Shown piece by piece: positions 35,589 to 44,697 of a stretch of 64,000 nucleotides of DNA (position 1 is its first letter; every line of letters starts with the position of its first letter). The stretch comes from Methylosinus sp. Ce-a6 (GTDB lineage Bacteria; Pseudomonadota; Alphaproteobacteria; Rhizobiales; Beijerinckiaceae). The position numbers were made by a program, and so were the translations under genes. The notes beneath the pieces were generated by a model, which ran no database searches, was not told the DNA's origin, and saw only the letters and a program-made list of their open reading frames with translations. The stretch covers positions 51,071 through 115,070 of the forward strand of contig NZ_BGJX01000010.1 in the NCBI RefSeq assembly GCF_009811655.1, read 5' to 3'.

Positions 35589-35669
35589 CGTCATTGCGAG
35601 GAGCGGAGCGACGAAGCAATCCAGAGCCGTGGGGCGGCTCTGGATTGCTTCGCTTCGCTCGCAATGACG
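35589..35669. repeat. Dispersed repeat C, near-perfect hairpin
   Basis: CGTCATTGCGAGGAGCGGAGCG ACGAAGCAATCCAGAGCC arms are matched by GGCTCTGGATTGCTTCGC TTCGCTCGCAATGACG around a short GTGGGGC loop, giving more than 30 nearly uninterrupted pairs. It is followed by CGGGGCGGTCATCGAGCGAAG, a further fragment. Located between convergent lysA and the epimerase gene. Confidence 0.88.
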
Positions 35670-35760
35670 GCCGGGGCGGTCATCGAGCGAAGCGATCACG
35701 CGGAAACCGTATCATACGCAAACAGGGAGCGCCTGTTTTGCGAAGCGGGGAGGGGCCCGT

Positions 35761-36759
35761 TCAGCCCCTCGCGCTCCCGTAATATCCGCGATACCAATCG
35801 ACGAAAGCCGCAACCCCCTCTTCCACCGATGTGTGCGGACGATATCCGGTGAGCCGCTCCAGCAGCGAGCAATCGGCGAATGTGCTGGGCACGTCGCCCT
35901 TCTGCATCTCGAGATAGTTGCGGATCGCTCGTCTGCCCAATTTGCGCTCGATCGCCTCGACGAAATCGAGCAGGCCGACAGGCTCGCCGCGTCCGATATT
36001 GACGATGCGGAAAGGCGCCACGGGCGAGACGGAGTCGTCCGCGCCGATCTCCGGCGGGAGGTCGACGAGCCGCTGGATCGCGTCGACGAGATCGCCGACA
36101 TAGGTGAAATCGCGCTGCATCTTCCCGTGATTATAGATGTCGATCGGCTTTTCCTTCTCGATCGCGTCGACGAATTTGAACAGCGCCATATCCGGCCGGC
36201 CCCAGGGGCCATAGACGGTGAAGAAGCGGAATATCGTCGTCGGAATGCGCCACAGATGCGCGTAGGAATGCGCCATCGCCTCATTGGCTTTTTTCGTCGC
36301 GGCGTAGAGCGTCAACGGGAAATCGGCGCGTTCGCTCTCGAGGAAAGGCATATGCTCATTGCCGCCATAGACGGAGCTCGTCGAGGCCATCAGCAGATGG
36401 CGGACGCCCTGCGCGCGCGCGACCTCGAGAATATTGAAGCCGCCGACGAGATTGGCGTCGATATAGGCGCGCGGATTCTCGAGGCTGTAGCGCACGCCCG
36501 CCTGCGCGGCGAGATGGACGATGACCTCGGGCTCCGCCGTCTCGACGGCGCGCGTCAGCGCCTCCATATCCTCGAGCATGGCGATATGCGCGCGAAAGCG
36601 TTCGAACTGGCGGAGCTCGGCATGGCGCGCCTCTTTCAGCGTCACGTCGTAATAGGGGGTGAGCCCGTCGAAGCCGTCGACCCGGTGGCCGAGCTCGAGC
36701 AGATGTCTTGCGAGGTGGAAGCCGATGAATCCGGCCGTGCCGGTCACGAAGACGCGCAT
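35761..36759 (-). CDS. NAD-dependent epimerase, UDP-glucuronate 4-epimerase type
   Basis: A 332-residue short-chain (extended SDR) enzyme: NAD motif [36 protein letters not shown], catalytic STSSVYGGN and YAATK (Tyr and Lys), and [19 protein letters not shown]. The RPDMA and [13 protein letters not shown] segments are typical of UDP-glucuronate 4-epimerases (LpsL/Cap1J type), which supply UDP-galacturonate for capsule or LPS. Substrate assigned by motif, not tested. Stands alone, divergent from ettA. Confidence 0.88.
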   Translation of the reverse strand: MRVFVTGTAGFIGFHLARHLLELGHRVDGFDGLTPYYDVTLKEARHAELRQFERFRAHIAMLEDMEALTRAVETAEPEVIVHLAAQAGVRYSLENPRAYIDANLVGGFNILEVARAQGVRHLLMASTSSVYGGNEHMPFLESERADFPLTLYAATKKANEAMAHSYAHLWRIPTTIFRFFTVYGPWGRPDMALFKFVDAIEKEKPIDIYNHGKMQRDFTYVGDLVDAIQRLVDLPPEIGADDSVSPVAPFRIVNIGRGEPVGLLDFVEAIERKLGRRAIRNYLEMQKGDVPSTFADCSLLERLTGYRPHTSVEEGVAAFVDWYRGYYGSARG

Positions 36760-36942
36760 ATCGCCCGCTCCCGTTGGAGACGGTCAACCTGTGGCGGAAA
36801 AGGCCCGGCGCTGTCAACATTCGGCCCCGTACGTATCTGCCGCGGTCGCGCCCTCCCGCCGCGCAAAAAGCCGGTTTTCACTTCCGCCCAAAAGGCGCTA
36901 AACATCGCGCCGAGTTTCTTTCTCTAGCGGGACCGATCACCC

Positions 36943-38595
36943 ATGGCGCGGCAGTTCATCTATCACATGCAGGGTCTCACCAAGACCTATCCGGGCGGCA
37001 AGAAGGTCCTCGACAACGTCAATCTCTCCTTCTACCCGGACGCCAAGATCGGCGTGCTCGGCGTCAATGGCGCGGGCAAGTCGACGCTCCTGCGTATAAT
37101 GGCCGGCACGGACAAGGAGTTCACCGGCGAAGGCTTCGTCGCCGAGGGCGCGCGCGTCGGCTATCTCCCGCAGGAGCCGCAGCTCGACTCGGCGCTCGAC
37201 GTGCGCGGCAATGTGATGCTCGGCGTCGCCGAGAAAAAGGCGGTTCTCGACCGCTACAATGATCTCGCGGTGAATTATTCCGACGAGACGGCGGACGAGA
37301 TGACCCGCTTGCAGGACGAGATCGAGGCCAAGGGCCTCTGGGACTTGGACAGCCAGGTGGATCAGGCGATGGAGGCTTTGGGCTGCCCGCCCGACGACGC
37401 CGACGTCGTCAAGCTCTCGGGCGGCGAGCGGCGCCGCGTGGCGCTCTGCCGCCTGCTGCTCGAGCAGCCGGAGATGCTGCTGCTCGACGAGCCGACGAAC
37501 CATCTCGACGCCGAGACGGTGAATTGGCTGGAAGGGCATTTGCGCAATTATCCGGGCGCGATCCTCATCGTCACCCACGACCGCTACTTTCTCGACAATG
37601 TCACGGGCTGGATTCTCGAGCTCGATCGCGGCCGCGGCATTCCTTACGAGGGCAATTACACCAGCTGGCTGAAGCAGAAGCAGAAGCGCCTCGCGCAGGA
37701 GAGCAGCGAGGACAAGGCCCGCCAGCGCGCCCTCGAGGCGGAGAGCGACTGGATCTCCTCCTCGCCCAAGGCCCGCCAGGCCAAATCCAAGGCGCGCATC
37801 CAGCGTTATGAGGAGTTGGTCGCCAAGCAGAACGAGAAGGCGCCGACGACCGCGCAGATCGTCATTCCGGTGGCCGAGCGCCTCGGCGCCAATGTCATCG
37901 ACGTCGAGCATGTGTCGAAGGCCTTCAACGATCGCCTGCTCATCGACGATCTCTCCTTCAAGCTGCCGCCGGGCGGCATCGTCGGCGTGATCGGCCCCAA
38001 CGGCGCCGGCAAGACGACCTTGTTCCGCATGATCACCGGGCAGGAGAAGCCGGACGGCGGCTCCGTCAACGTCGGCGAGAGCGTGCAGCTCGGCTATGTC
38101 GACCAGTCGCGCGACGCGCTCGACGACAAAAAGACCGTCTGGGAGGAGATTTCCGGCGGCAATGACATCATCTATCTCGGCAAGCGCGAGATCAATTCGC
38201 GCGCCTATTGCGGCGCCTTCAACTTCAAGGGAACCGACCAGCAGAAGAAGGTCGGGATGCTCTCGGGCGGCGAGCGCAACCGCGTGCATCTCGCCAAGAT
38301 TTTGAAGCAGGGCGCCAATGTGCTGCTGCTCGACGAGCCGACCAACGATCTCGACGTCGACACGCTGCGCGCGCTGGAAGAGGCGCTGGTCGATTACGCC
38401 GGCTGCGTGGTCATCATCTCGCACGACCGCTTCTTCCTCGACCGCATCGCGACCCATATGCTCGCCTTCGAGGGCGACAGCCATGTCGAATGGTTCGAGG
38501 GCAATTTCGCCGATTACGAGGAGGACAAGAAGCGCCGTCTCGGCCTCGACAGCGTGATTCCGCATCGGCTGAAATATAAGAAATTCTCGCGGTGA
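36943..38595 (+). CDS. ettA: Energy-dependent translational throttle protein EttA
   Basis: A 550-residue ABC-F ATPase that binds the ribosomal E site and gates elongation according to energy state. Two ABC domains: Walker [10 protein letters not shown] and GPNGAGKTT, signatures LSGGERRRV and LSGGERNRV, Walker [12 protein letters not shown] and [11 protein letters not shown], joined by the P-site tRNA interaction linker (about residues 245-305: [18 protein letters not shown]...[11 protein letters not shown]). The arm within domain 1 ([18 protein letters not shown]) is characteristic of EttA. No transmembrane part, so not a transporter. Confidence 0.96.
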   Translation: MARQFIYHMQGLTKTYPGGKKVLDNVNLSFYPDAKIGVLGVNGAGKSTLLRIMAGTDKEFTGEGFVAEGARVGYLPQEPQLDSALDVRGNVMLGVAEKKAVLDRYNDLAVNYSDETADEMTRLQDEIEAKGLWDLDSQVDQAMEALGCPPDDADVVKLSGGERRRVALCRLLLEQPEMLLLDEPTNHLDAETVNWLEGHLRNYPGAILIVTHDRYFLDNVTGWILELDRGRGIPYEGNYTSWLKQKQKRLAQESSEDKARQRALEAESDWISSSPKARQAKSKARIQRYEELVAKQNEKAPTTAQIVIPVAERLGANVIDVEHVSKAFNDRLLIDDLSFKLPPGGIVGVIGPNGAGKTTLFRMITGQEKPDGGSVNVGESVQLGYVDQSRDALDDKKTVWEEISGGNDIIYLGKREINSRAYCGAFNFKGTDQQKKVGMLSGGERNRVHLAKILKQGANVLLLDEPTNDLDVDTLRALEEALVDYAGCVVIISHDRFFLDRIATHMLAFEGDSHVEWFEGNFADYEEDKKRRLGLDSVIPHRLKYKKFSR

Positions 38596-38631
38596 ATGAA
38601 TGATCGAAACTCGCTGGAAGAGAGAGGCGAC

Positions 38632-39813
38632 ATGCCTGCTCCACACGATCTCGAGGCGCTCGCCTCCAAAGGCGAAGCTGCAACGATAGAGTTCAAGGAA
38701 TCGATCGCCGGTCTTGACGGCATCAGCAAGACCGTGTGCGCGTTTGCCAACGACATCAATGGGTTTGGAAGCCCTGGGTTAATCTTGATCGGCATCGACA
38801 AGGATGGACGAATTGTCGGAACGCCAAGTGACGATGCGACATTGCAAAAATTGGCGCAGCTCCGAGTGGACGGAAAAATTACGCCGACCCCTTCGATGAC
38901 GGTCACGCCTGTCGCCGTTCACGGCAAAACGGTCATAGTTCTGGAGGTTTCTCCATCGGAATCGCCGCCCGTTCGCCGCCACGGCATTGCTTATGTGCGG
39001 ATCGGAACAACGACTACGCCAGCGACTTCGGAGGAGGAACGAAGACTTATCGAGCAACGTAAAGGCCGGGCGCTGCCCTTCGATGCGCGAGGCATCTCGG
39101 GAAGCGCGATCGGCGACCTCGATGTGAAGCGATTTCAACTGGATTACTTGACCGAGGCTGTGAATCCGTCGGTTTTGGCGGAAAACGGGCGTTCGGTGGA
39201 GCAACAGCTCGCCGCTCTCAAGCTCATGGACGGGGAGGGCCGCGCCACACCTACCGGATTGCTCGTCGTCGGAATCGATCCACTCTCTTGGTTGCCCGGC
39301 GCTTATGTGCAGTTTCGTCGGATTGCAGGCGACAAAATCACTGACGACACGATCGATGAGGCGCGCTCGAGCGGCACCATCGACGTAATTGTGCGTGTTC
39401 TGGAGGAAAAGCTCTCGGCGCATAACGTCACATCACTGACCATCCCGGGTGAGCGTCATGTCAAACAGTCGCTCTATCCGATAACGGCTCTCCAACAGAT
39501 CGTCCGAAACGCCGTCATGCACCGCGATTACGAAATCAGCGCCCCGATCAGGGTGACTTGGTTCGACGACAGAATCCAAATCGACAATCCCGGCGGCCCG
39601 TTTCAAATTCAACCGGATAAATTGGGAGAGCCGGGCTTCACCGGATATCGGAATCCGAATGTCGCGGAAGCGATGCACAACATGGGCTTGGTGGAGAGGT
39701 TCGGCGTAGGGATTCCTCTTGCGCGCAAGGCATTGGAAGATAACGGAAATCCGCCGTTGGAAATACGCGCTGAAGGTAATTTCGTGTTCGTCGTCATGCG
39801 AGCCGCTCGATGA
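38632..39813 (+). CDS. AlbA_2 (Schlafen-type) domain protein with C-terminal HATPase-like domain
   Basis: A 393-residue protein. Residues about 8-135 form an AlbA_2/Schlafen-AAA_4 domain (ATIEFKESIAGLDGISKTVCAFANDINGFGSPGLILIGIDKDGRIVG; RRHGIAYVRIGTTTTPAT). A middle region leads to a C-terminal HATPase_c_4-like domain with the N-box-like QQIVRNAVMHRDYEI, DNPGG and NMGLVERFGVGIPLARKALEDNG. Such proteins are annotated as putative transcriptional regulators or RecG-like ATP-binding proteins; the molecular function is unknown. GAGAGG upstream fixes ATG at 38632. It overlaps the ParA-type gene by 4 bases (ATGA). Composition is lower in GC than the ettA and atp genes, suggesting recent acquisition. 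Confidence 0.88.
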   Translation: MPAPHDLEALASKGEAATIEFKESIAGLDGISKTVCAFANDINGFGSPGLILIGIDKDGRIVGTPSDDATLQKLAQLRVDGKITPTPSMTVTPVAVHGKTVIVLEVSPSESPPVRRHGIAYVRIGTTTTPATSEEERRLIEQRKGRALPFDARGISGSAIGDLDVKRFQLDYLTEAVNPSVLAENGRSVEQQLAALKLMDGEGRATPTGLLVVGIDPLSWLPGAYVQFRRIAGDKITDDTIDEARSSGTIDVIVRVLEEKLSAHNVTSLTIPGERHVKQSLYPITALQQIVRNAVMHRDYEISAPIRVTWFDDRIQIDNPGGPFQIQPDKLGEPGFTGYRNPNVAEAMHNMGLVERFGVGIPLARKALEDNGNPPLEIRAEGNFVFVVMRAAR

Positions 39814-40811
39814 AGACAGTCGCCTTCTTCAACAATAAAGGCGGCGTCGGAAAGACATCGCTCGTTTTTCATTTGGCCTGGATGCTCAATGAGATGGGCC
39901 ACAAAGTGGTCGTCTGCGACCTCGATCCGCAAGCCAATGTCACGACGTTTTTCCTCGGGGAGGACCGCGCGGCGGAGTTGTTGGAAACGGGCCATGGCGT
40001 CCGAACGATCTACCATGCGTTTCTGCCGTTGCTGGAAGGGGTGGGTGATCTTGCCGAGATCGACGCCGAAATCATGACTGAAGGCCTTACGCTGATCCCT
40101 GGCGACTTGGCTCTTTCCGGTGCGGAAAGTGAATTGTCGACCCAGTGGGGAAATTGCCTTTCCTCTGAAGAGCCGACGAAAAAGAAAGCGTTTCGGACGA
40201 TATGCGGTTTCCACCGGGCAATCGTCACGGTGGCGCATAAGCAAAATGCAACGATAGCGCTCATCGATGTCGGTCCGAATCTCGGACCGCTGAATCGCGC
40301 GGCTCTGGTGGCGAGCGATCATGTCGTGATTCCTCTCGGCAGCGACGCATTCTCGCTGCAAGGGCTGAAAAATGTTGGCAAGACTTTGACCACATGGCGG
40401 GAAGACTGGGCGGAAAAAAAGAAGCGTGCGCCAAAAGGCTTGGGTTTCGAAGCGCCGGAGGGGGCGATGGAGCCTATCGGCTATGTCATCAGCCGCTTTT
40501 CGATGCGCTCGGGACGTCCGGCGAGAGCCTATCTCAATTGGGCGGCGGAAATGCCCGCAGCCTACCGAGAGTTTGTCCTAAGACACGTCGGTGTCGATGA
40601 AAGTTGCCGCGATCCGCATCAAGATCCCAACTGCCTCGCAGAGCTGAAGGATTATCGATCCTTGATGCCGATGGCGCAGGACGCAATCAAGCCGATTTTC
40701 AACTTGAAAGCGGCGGATGGAGCGATTGGCGCGCATCAGGCCGGCGTGATCGAGGCTCGTAAGAACTTTCGAGCTCTGGCCGACAAAATTATCGATCGAC
40801 TTCGTCTTTAA
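39810..40811 (+). CDS. ParA/MinD-type ATPase of a two-gene islet
   Basis: A 333-residue P-loop ATPase: deviant Walker A NNKGGVGKTS (Lys10 and Lys15), Walker A' VVCDLDPQANVTTFFLG, and ALIDVGPNLGPLNRAAL with VIPLGSDAFSLQGLKNVG. It is larger than plasmid ParA proteins and no ParB gene or parS-like cluster is near; instead it is translationally coupled to the AlbA_2/HATPase gene. The C-terminal 100 residues (ESCRDPHQDPNCLAELKDYRSLMPMAQDA) are not recognised. The partner suggests a joint function, perhaps defence or regulation of a mobile region, which remains speculative. Confidence 0.88.
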   Translation: MKTVAFFNNKGGVGKTSLVFHLAWMLNEMGHKVVVCDLDPQANVTTFFLGEDRAAELLETGHGVRTIYHAFLPLLEGVGDLAEIDAEIMTEGLTLIPGDLALSGAESELSTQWGNCLSSEEPTKKKAFRTICGFHRAIVTVAHKQNATIALIDVGPNLGPLNRAALVASDHVVIPLGSDAFSLQGLKNVGKTLTTWREDWAEKKKRAPKGLGFEAPEGAMEPIGYVISRFSMRSGRPARAYLNWAAEMPAAYREFVLRHVGVDESCRDPHQDPNCLAELKDYRSLMPMAQDAIKPIFNLKAADGAIGAHQAGVIEARKNFRALADKIIDRLRL

Positions 40812-40937
40812 CGAGAGCGCCGCCATTGCTCGGTCGTGCGATGGCTACCGTCTCTCCGGCTCGACTGCCTTCGCGAGCGGCGCGCGTCAGCCCGGAACGG
40901 CCGTTCTTCGCTTTTTGACGCCGCCGCCGGCGCTACG

Positions 40938-41912
40938 TCACGCCGGCGCCCTTCCTTTTTCCCGCGCCGGCTGCGGTGGCTCCTCCACCGGCGGCTCCAC
41001 GACGCCGTGGCAAACCTCCACGATCTCCCGCCGCAGCCAGGCGTGGGCCGGCTCGCGGTCTTGCAGCGAGCGCCAGACCATCAACAGATCATAGGTCGGG
41101 AATTCGATCGGTATCTCCAAAATCCGCAGCGGCGCGAGACGCACGAAATGCTCGGCGATGCGCAGCGGCAGCGAGAAGACGAGATCCGTGCTCGCCACGA
41201 TCCAAGGCGCGGACAGAAAATTCGGCACGACGAGCGAGACCGTGCGCGCGAGGCCGCGGCTCTCCAGCCAATCGTCGATGATCCCGGTGCCCGCCTCGCG
41301 GCGCGACATCAGCATATGTTTCGCGGCGACGAATTGCTCGAGCGTCGGCTCGTCATCGGGAAAATCCGGATGATCCTGGCGCACCAGCGAGACGATGCGA
41401 TCGGTGTAGAGCCGCTCGCGGCGCACATAGGGCGTCGAATCGAGGATCACGTCGAAGCCGATGACGAGATCGACCTCGCCGGCGTCCGCCGCCTCGCGCA
41501 GCGAGCCCGACGTCTGCACGAGATGAATCTCCACATTCGGAGCCTGCCGGCTCACCGATCTCATCAGCGGCGGCAGCAAGCAGAATTCGACATAGTCGTT
41601 GGTCGCTATGGTGAAGCGACGCTGCGTCGTCGCCGGCGAAAACGCCTTCGAGCCGCGGATCACCTGCTCCACTTCGTTCAATATCGCCGCGATCGGCTCG
41701 ACGAGCGCGAGCGCGCGCTGCGTCGGCTTCATGCCCTGCGGCGTCTTCACCAGCACCGGATCGTCCAATTGCTGGCGCAGGCGCTGCAGCACATGGCTCA
41801 TCGCCGACTGGGTGATGAACATCTTCTGCGCCGCGCGCGAGACATTGCGCTCCTCCATCAGGAAGTTGAAGGCGACGAGAAGATTGAGATCGAAGTTCCG
41901 CAGCTCGGTCAT
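40938..41912 (-). CDS. LysR-family regulator, NodD-like, divergent from pmoC
   Basis: A 324-residue LysR regulator. The HTH begins FDLNLLVAFNFLMEERNVSRAAQKMFITQSAMSHVLQRLRQQLDDPVLVKTPQGMKPT, the pattern of the NodD/NahR/LinR subgroup; the effector domain follows (FTIATNDYVEFCLLPPLM, DLVIGFDVILDSTPYVRRERLYTD). ATG at 41912 is at the family start; the frame extends upstream without homology. It is divergent from the orphan pmoC, 194 bases apart, with a 9-base-arm inverted repeat just upstream of its start, so pmoC is a plausible target. C-terminus is Pro/Glu-rich. Confidence 0.9.
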   Translation of the reverse strand: MTELRNFDLNLLVAFNFLMEERNVSRAAQKMFITQSAMSHVLQRLRQQLDDPVLVKTPQGMKPTQRALALVEPIAAILNEVEQVIRGSKAFSPATTQRRFTIATNDYVEFCLLPPLMRSVSRQAPNVEIHLVQTSGSLREAADAGEVDLVIGFDVILDSTPYVRRERLYTDRIVSLVRQDHPDFPDDEPTLEQFVAAKHMLMSRREAGTGIIDDWLESRGLARTVSLVVPNFLSAPWIVASTDLVFSLPLRIAEHFVRLAPLRILEIPIEFPTYDLLMVWRSLQDREPAHAWLRREIVEVCHGVVEPPVEEPPQPAREKGRAPA

Positions 41913-41931
41913 GTTCCCGCCATCCGCCCTT

Positions 41932-41954
41932 CGCGCGATCACGAGGATCGCGCG
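41932..41954. promoter_or_regulatory. Perfect inverted repeat in the LysR/pmoC intergenic region
   Basis: CGCGCGATC-ACGAG-GATCGCGCG, 9-base perfect arms, 20 bases upstream of the LysR start. A second, AT-type palindrome GAAAATTTTC lies at 41991-42000. Either could be a LysR operator; neither has been tested. Confidence 0.5.
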
Positions 41955-42106
41955 TGAAGATGACGCCAGAACGGCGCCTTCGACGCCACTGAAAATTTTC
42001 GATAGCACGATGAAAACAATGCATTTTACGTCAAGGCGAGAGCGACCTTACCTCTCCGGACGGCCGCGTGGAAGAGCGCGCGGACGCAAAACAAAAGGAG
42101 AGAAAC

Positions 42107-42883
42107 ATGAGCCTCACGACGGAGACGGCCTCGCGGACCGGCGCCGCAGACGACGTCGATGCGATCGTCGATCTGAAGCTATTCTGGATCGGCGCGGCGT
42201 CGCTGTGCACATTCTATCTGATCGTGCGCATCTATGAGCAGATTTTCGGCTGGCGCGCCGGCCTCGATTCCTTCGCGCCGGAGTTCCAGACCTATTGGCT
42301 CTCGATCCTGTGGACCGAGATTCCGTTGGAGCTCGTCGCCGGGCTCGGCCTCGCCGGCTATCTGTGGAAGACGCGCACCCGCGACATGTCCACGGTGACG
42401 CCGCGCCAGGAGATGCGCGCGCTCGTCGACAATATGAAATGGCTGACGATCTACGCCATCGCCATTTACTGGGGCGCGAGCTTCTTCACGGAGCAGGACG
42501 GCACCTGGCACATGACGGTGATCCGCGACACCGATTTCACCCCGTCGCATATCATCGAATTCTACATGAGCTATCCGATCTACTCGATCATGGCGGTGGG
42601 CGCCTTCTTCCACGCCAAGACTCGCATCCCCTATTTCGCGCGTGGATTCTCGCTCGCCTATCTGATCGTCGCGGTCGGACCCTTCATGATCATCCCCAAT
42701 GTCGGCCTCAATGAATGGGGCCACACCTTCTGGTTCATGGAGGAGCTCTTCGTCGCGCCGCTGCACTGGGGTTTCGTCTTCTTCGGCTGGATGGCGCTCG
42801 GCGTGTTCGGCGTGGTGCTGCAACTGCTGATGCGCGTCAAGGCGCTGCTCGGCGAGGAGGGCGTGAACGCGGTCATCGGCTGA
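42107..42883 (+). CDS. pmoC: Particulate methane monooxygenase subunit C (orphan copy)
   Basis: A 258-residue membrane protein, full length for PmoC of type II methanotrophs. The three metal ligands are present with correct spacing: Asp131, His135 (DGTWH) and His148 (DFTPSH), equivalent to Asp156/His160/His173 of the Methylococcus enzyme. Other family blocks are WLSILWTEIPLELVAG, IIEFYMSYPIYSI, PNVGLNEWGHTFWFMEELFVAPLHWGFVFFGW. AAGGAG lies 6 bases before the ATG. pmoA and pmoB do not follow, so it is a stand-alone copy like those needed for growth on methane in Methylocystis. A LysR gene is divergent upstream and a terminator follows. Confidence 0.96.
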   Translation: MSLTTETASRTGAADDVDAIVDLKLFWIGAASLCTFYLIVRIYEQIFGWRAGLDSFAPEFQTYWLSILWTEIPLELVAGLGLAGYLWKTRTRDMSTVTPRQEMRALVDNMKWLTIYAIAIYWGASFFTEQDGTWHMTVIRDTDFTPSHIIEFYMSYPIYSIMAVGAFFHAKTRIPYFARGFSLAYLIVAVGPFMIIPNVGLNEWGHTFWFMEELFVAPLHWGFVFFGWMALGVFGVVLQLLMRVKALLGEEGVNAVIG

Positions 42884-43268
42884 CGCCTCTTTCGTTCCTC
42901 AAAAGCTCCCGAAGATGACGAGAAGGCCGCCCTTTTGAAAAGGAAGGGCGGCCGCCTTTCGTCCGGAGCCATCGCCATTCCCCGCCCCGGACGAAGATCG
43001 CCACATTTCGCAGACGCGAGAAACTTCGCTGCTCGAGAATTGCACAATCTCGAAAAACTCGTGATTTTTCTAGGCATAGCGCGACGCAGCGGCGGCTTGA
43101 CACGAAATGGCGCCGCCCATATGTTGCGCGCGGCTCGAACGACTTGGCCGCCCGGCCCATATCGCGTCGCGTCGAAATCCCTTCCGTCGCCCCTGTCCGG
43201 GCGTTTCTTCGGCGATCATCTATTCTGCTCGCGCGTGCTGCTGAGCTTTTGCGCGAGGGAGAGAGTCG
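42884..43268. other. Intergenic region between pmoC and the ATP-synthase operon
   Basis: Apart from the terminator at 42925-42953, I see no convincing gene in these 385 bases. The middle (42995-43075) is relatively AT-rich (GAGAATTGCACAATCTCG, GATTTTTCTAGG) and probably carries the promoter for atpI. Confidence 0.5.
42925..42960 (+). terminator. Intrinsic terminator after pmoC
   Basis: GGCCGCCCTT / AAGGGCGGCC, a perfect 10-base stem with a 9-base loop, followed by GCCTTTCG. It lies 42 bases after the pmoC stop and isolates pmoC from the atp operon, confirming a monocistronic pmoC. Confidence 0.82.
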
Positions 43269-43604
43269 ATGAGAGCGGGCAAGAACGAGAGCGACCAAGA
43301 GCTGCGCGCGAGGCTGGAGAAGCTCCAGACCGAGCTCGGCAAGCAGGAGGAGGAACGGCGCGCCGAGACTGGAGGAGGGTTGCCGGTCGGCGGGTCGTTC
43401 GGAAAGGCGCTGAGCGCGGGCTTCACCGTGCTGTCCGAATTCGTCGCGGCGATTCTCGTCGGCGCGCTGATCGGCTGGCAGGCGGATGGCTGGTTCGGCA
43501 CCAAGCCGTGGCTGCTGGTCCTGTTCTTGGGGCTCGGCGTCGCCGCGGGCTTCTATAATGTGTTTCGCTTCGCCGCGCCGAAAGACGCGCGAGGCGGCGG
43601 ATGA
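43269..43604 (+). CDS. atpI: ATP synthase accessory protein AtpI (AtpZ/AtpI family)
   Basis: A 111-residue protein with a charged N-terminal half (ELRARLEKLQTELGKQEEERRAE) and two transmembrane helices (about 52-72 FTVLSEFVAAILVGALIGWQ and 80-98 PWLLVLFLGLGVAAGFYNVFR). AtpI helps assemble the c-ring or supplies Mg. It heads the F0 operon, 66 bases before atpB; length and topology match alphaproteobacterial AtpI. Confidence 0.9.
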   Translation: MRAGKNESDQELRARLEKLQTELGKQEEERRAETGGGLPVGGSFGKALSAGFTVLSEFVAAILVGALIGWQADGWFGTKPWLLVLFLGLGVAAGFYNVFRFAAPKDARGGG

Positions 43605-43670
43605 AACGGGCGGCCCGACTCCCTCGGCGCCGCGGAGATGAAGGGCCGGGCGCGCCGTCCGGATCGAGCG

Positions 43671-44411
43671 ATGAATCCTATCGAGCAGTTCGAGCTCCAA
43701 CGCATTGCGCCTTACTTCATCAACGGCGTCGACGTCTCCTTCACCAATTCTGCGCTCTATATGCTGCTCGCGGCCTTCGCCGCGGTTCTGCTGACGATCG
43801 GCGCCACCTCCAGGCGCGCGCTGGTGCCGGGCCGCGGCCAGGCGCTCGCCGAAGTGCTCTATGAGTTCGTCGCCAGCACGGTGCGCTCGACGGCGGGCAA
43901 GGAAGGGATGCGCTTCTTCCCCTTCGTCTTCACGCTGTTCACCTTCATCCTGATGTCGAATCTGATCGGCCTCGTCCCCTACACCTTCTCGCTGTCGAGC
44001 CAGATCGTCGTCACTTTCGCCTTCGCGGCCTTCGTCATCACGCTGGTGATCCTCTACGGGCTCTATCGCCACGGCCTCGGCTTTCTGAAGCTCTTCGTGC
44101 CGCATGGCGTTCCGGCGCCGGTGCTCGTCGTGCTGATCCCGATCGAGATCATCTCCTTCCTCTCGCGCCCCGTGTCGCTCTCCGTTCGTCTCTTCGCGAA
44201 CATCCTCGCCGGCCATATCACCCTCGCCGTCTTCGGCGGCTTCGTGGTGATGCTGCTCGGCGCCGGCGCCTGGGCCGCGCTCTCGCCCATCCCGATCCTG
44301 GCGGTCGTCGCGATGTATGCGCTGGAGCTGCTCGTCAATTGTCTTCAGGCGTTCGTCTTCGCCGTCCTCACTTGCGTCTATCTCAATGACGCGATCCACC
44401 CGGGCCACTGA
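43671..44411 (+). CDS. atpB: F0F1 ATP synthase subunit a
   Basis: A 246-residue inner-membrane subunit forming the proton half-channels. It starts MNPIEQFELQRI; the essential arginine lies in SLSVRLFANILAGH, with further family blocks FFPFVFTLFTFILMSNLIGLVPYTFS and YALELLVNCLQAFVFAVLTCVYLNDAI. An upstream in-frame ATG at 43638 would add 11 residues outside the family pattern, so 43671 is preferred. Part of atpI-B-E-F'-F. Confidence 0.96.
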   Translation: MNPIEQFELQRIAPYFINGVDVSFTNSALYMLLAAFAAVLLTIGATSRRALVPGRGQALAEVLYEFVASTVRSTAGKEGMRFFPFVFTLFTFILMSNLIGLVPYTFSLSSQIVVTFAFAAFVITLVILYGLYRHGLGFLKLFVPHGVPAPVLVVLIPIEIISFLSRPVSLSVRLFANILAGHITLAVFGGFVVMLLGAGAWAALSPIPILAVVAMYALELLVNCLQAFVFAVLTCVYLNDAIHPGH

Positions 44412-44461
44412 TAAATATCCAACAATAAATAGTCGCCCACTGAAAAGAGCAGGAGTTACCA

Positions 44462-44689
44462 ATGGCTGATGCTTCTTCCTTCCAGCTGATCGGCGCGGGC
44501 CTCGCCGCGATCGGCACGGGCGCCGCCGCGATCGGCGTCGGTCTCATCTTCGGCAATTTCGTCAATGGCGCGCTGCGCAACCCGTCGGCCGCCGCCGGCC
44601 AGTTCACCAACGCCATCATCGGCGCGGCGCTGGCCGAAGGTCTCGGCATCTTCGCGTTCCTGATCGCGATCCTGCTCTATCTGAAGTGA
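44462..44689 (+). CDS. atpE: F0F1 ATP synthase subunit c
   Basis: A 75-residue two-helix proteolipid forming the rotor ring. Glycine-rich helix 1 ([21 protein letters not shown]), the polar loop ALRNPSAA that contacts gamma/epsilon, and helix 2 with the proton-carrying Glu59 in [10 protein letters not shown]. Followed by a strong stem-loop (44698-44728), which may allow more c subunit than a or b to be made. Confidence 0.97.
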   Translation: MADASSFQLIGAGLAAIGTGAAAIGVGLIFGNFVNGALRNPSAAAGQFTNAIIGAALAEGLGIFAFLIAILLYLK

Positions 44690-44697
44690 TCCGTTTC

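Noticed and set aside
36937..38646. 569-codon open frame opposite ettA
   Set aside because: Antisense of EttA, whose ABC motifs are complete; no signature in the antisense product.
39810..40811. Plasmid-type partition locus (parAB) for the ParA-like gene
   Set aside because: No ParB-like partner and no cluster of parS-like palindromes nearby; the coupled gene is an AlbA_2/HATPase protein.
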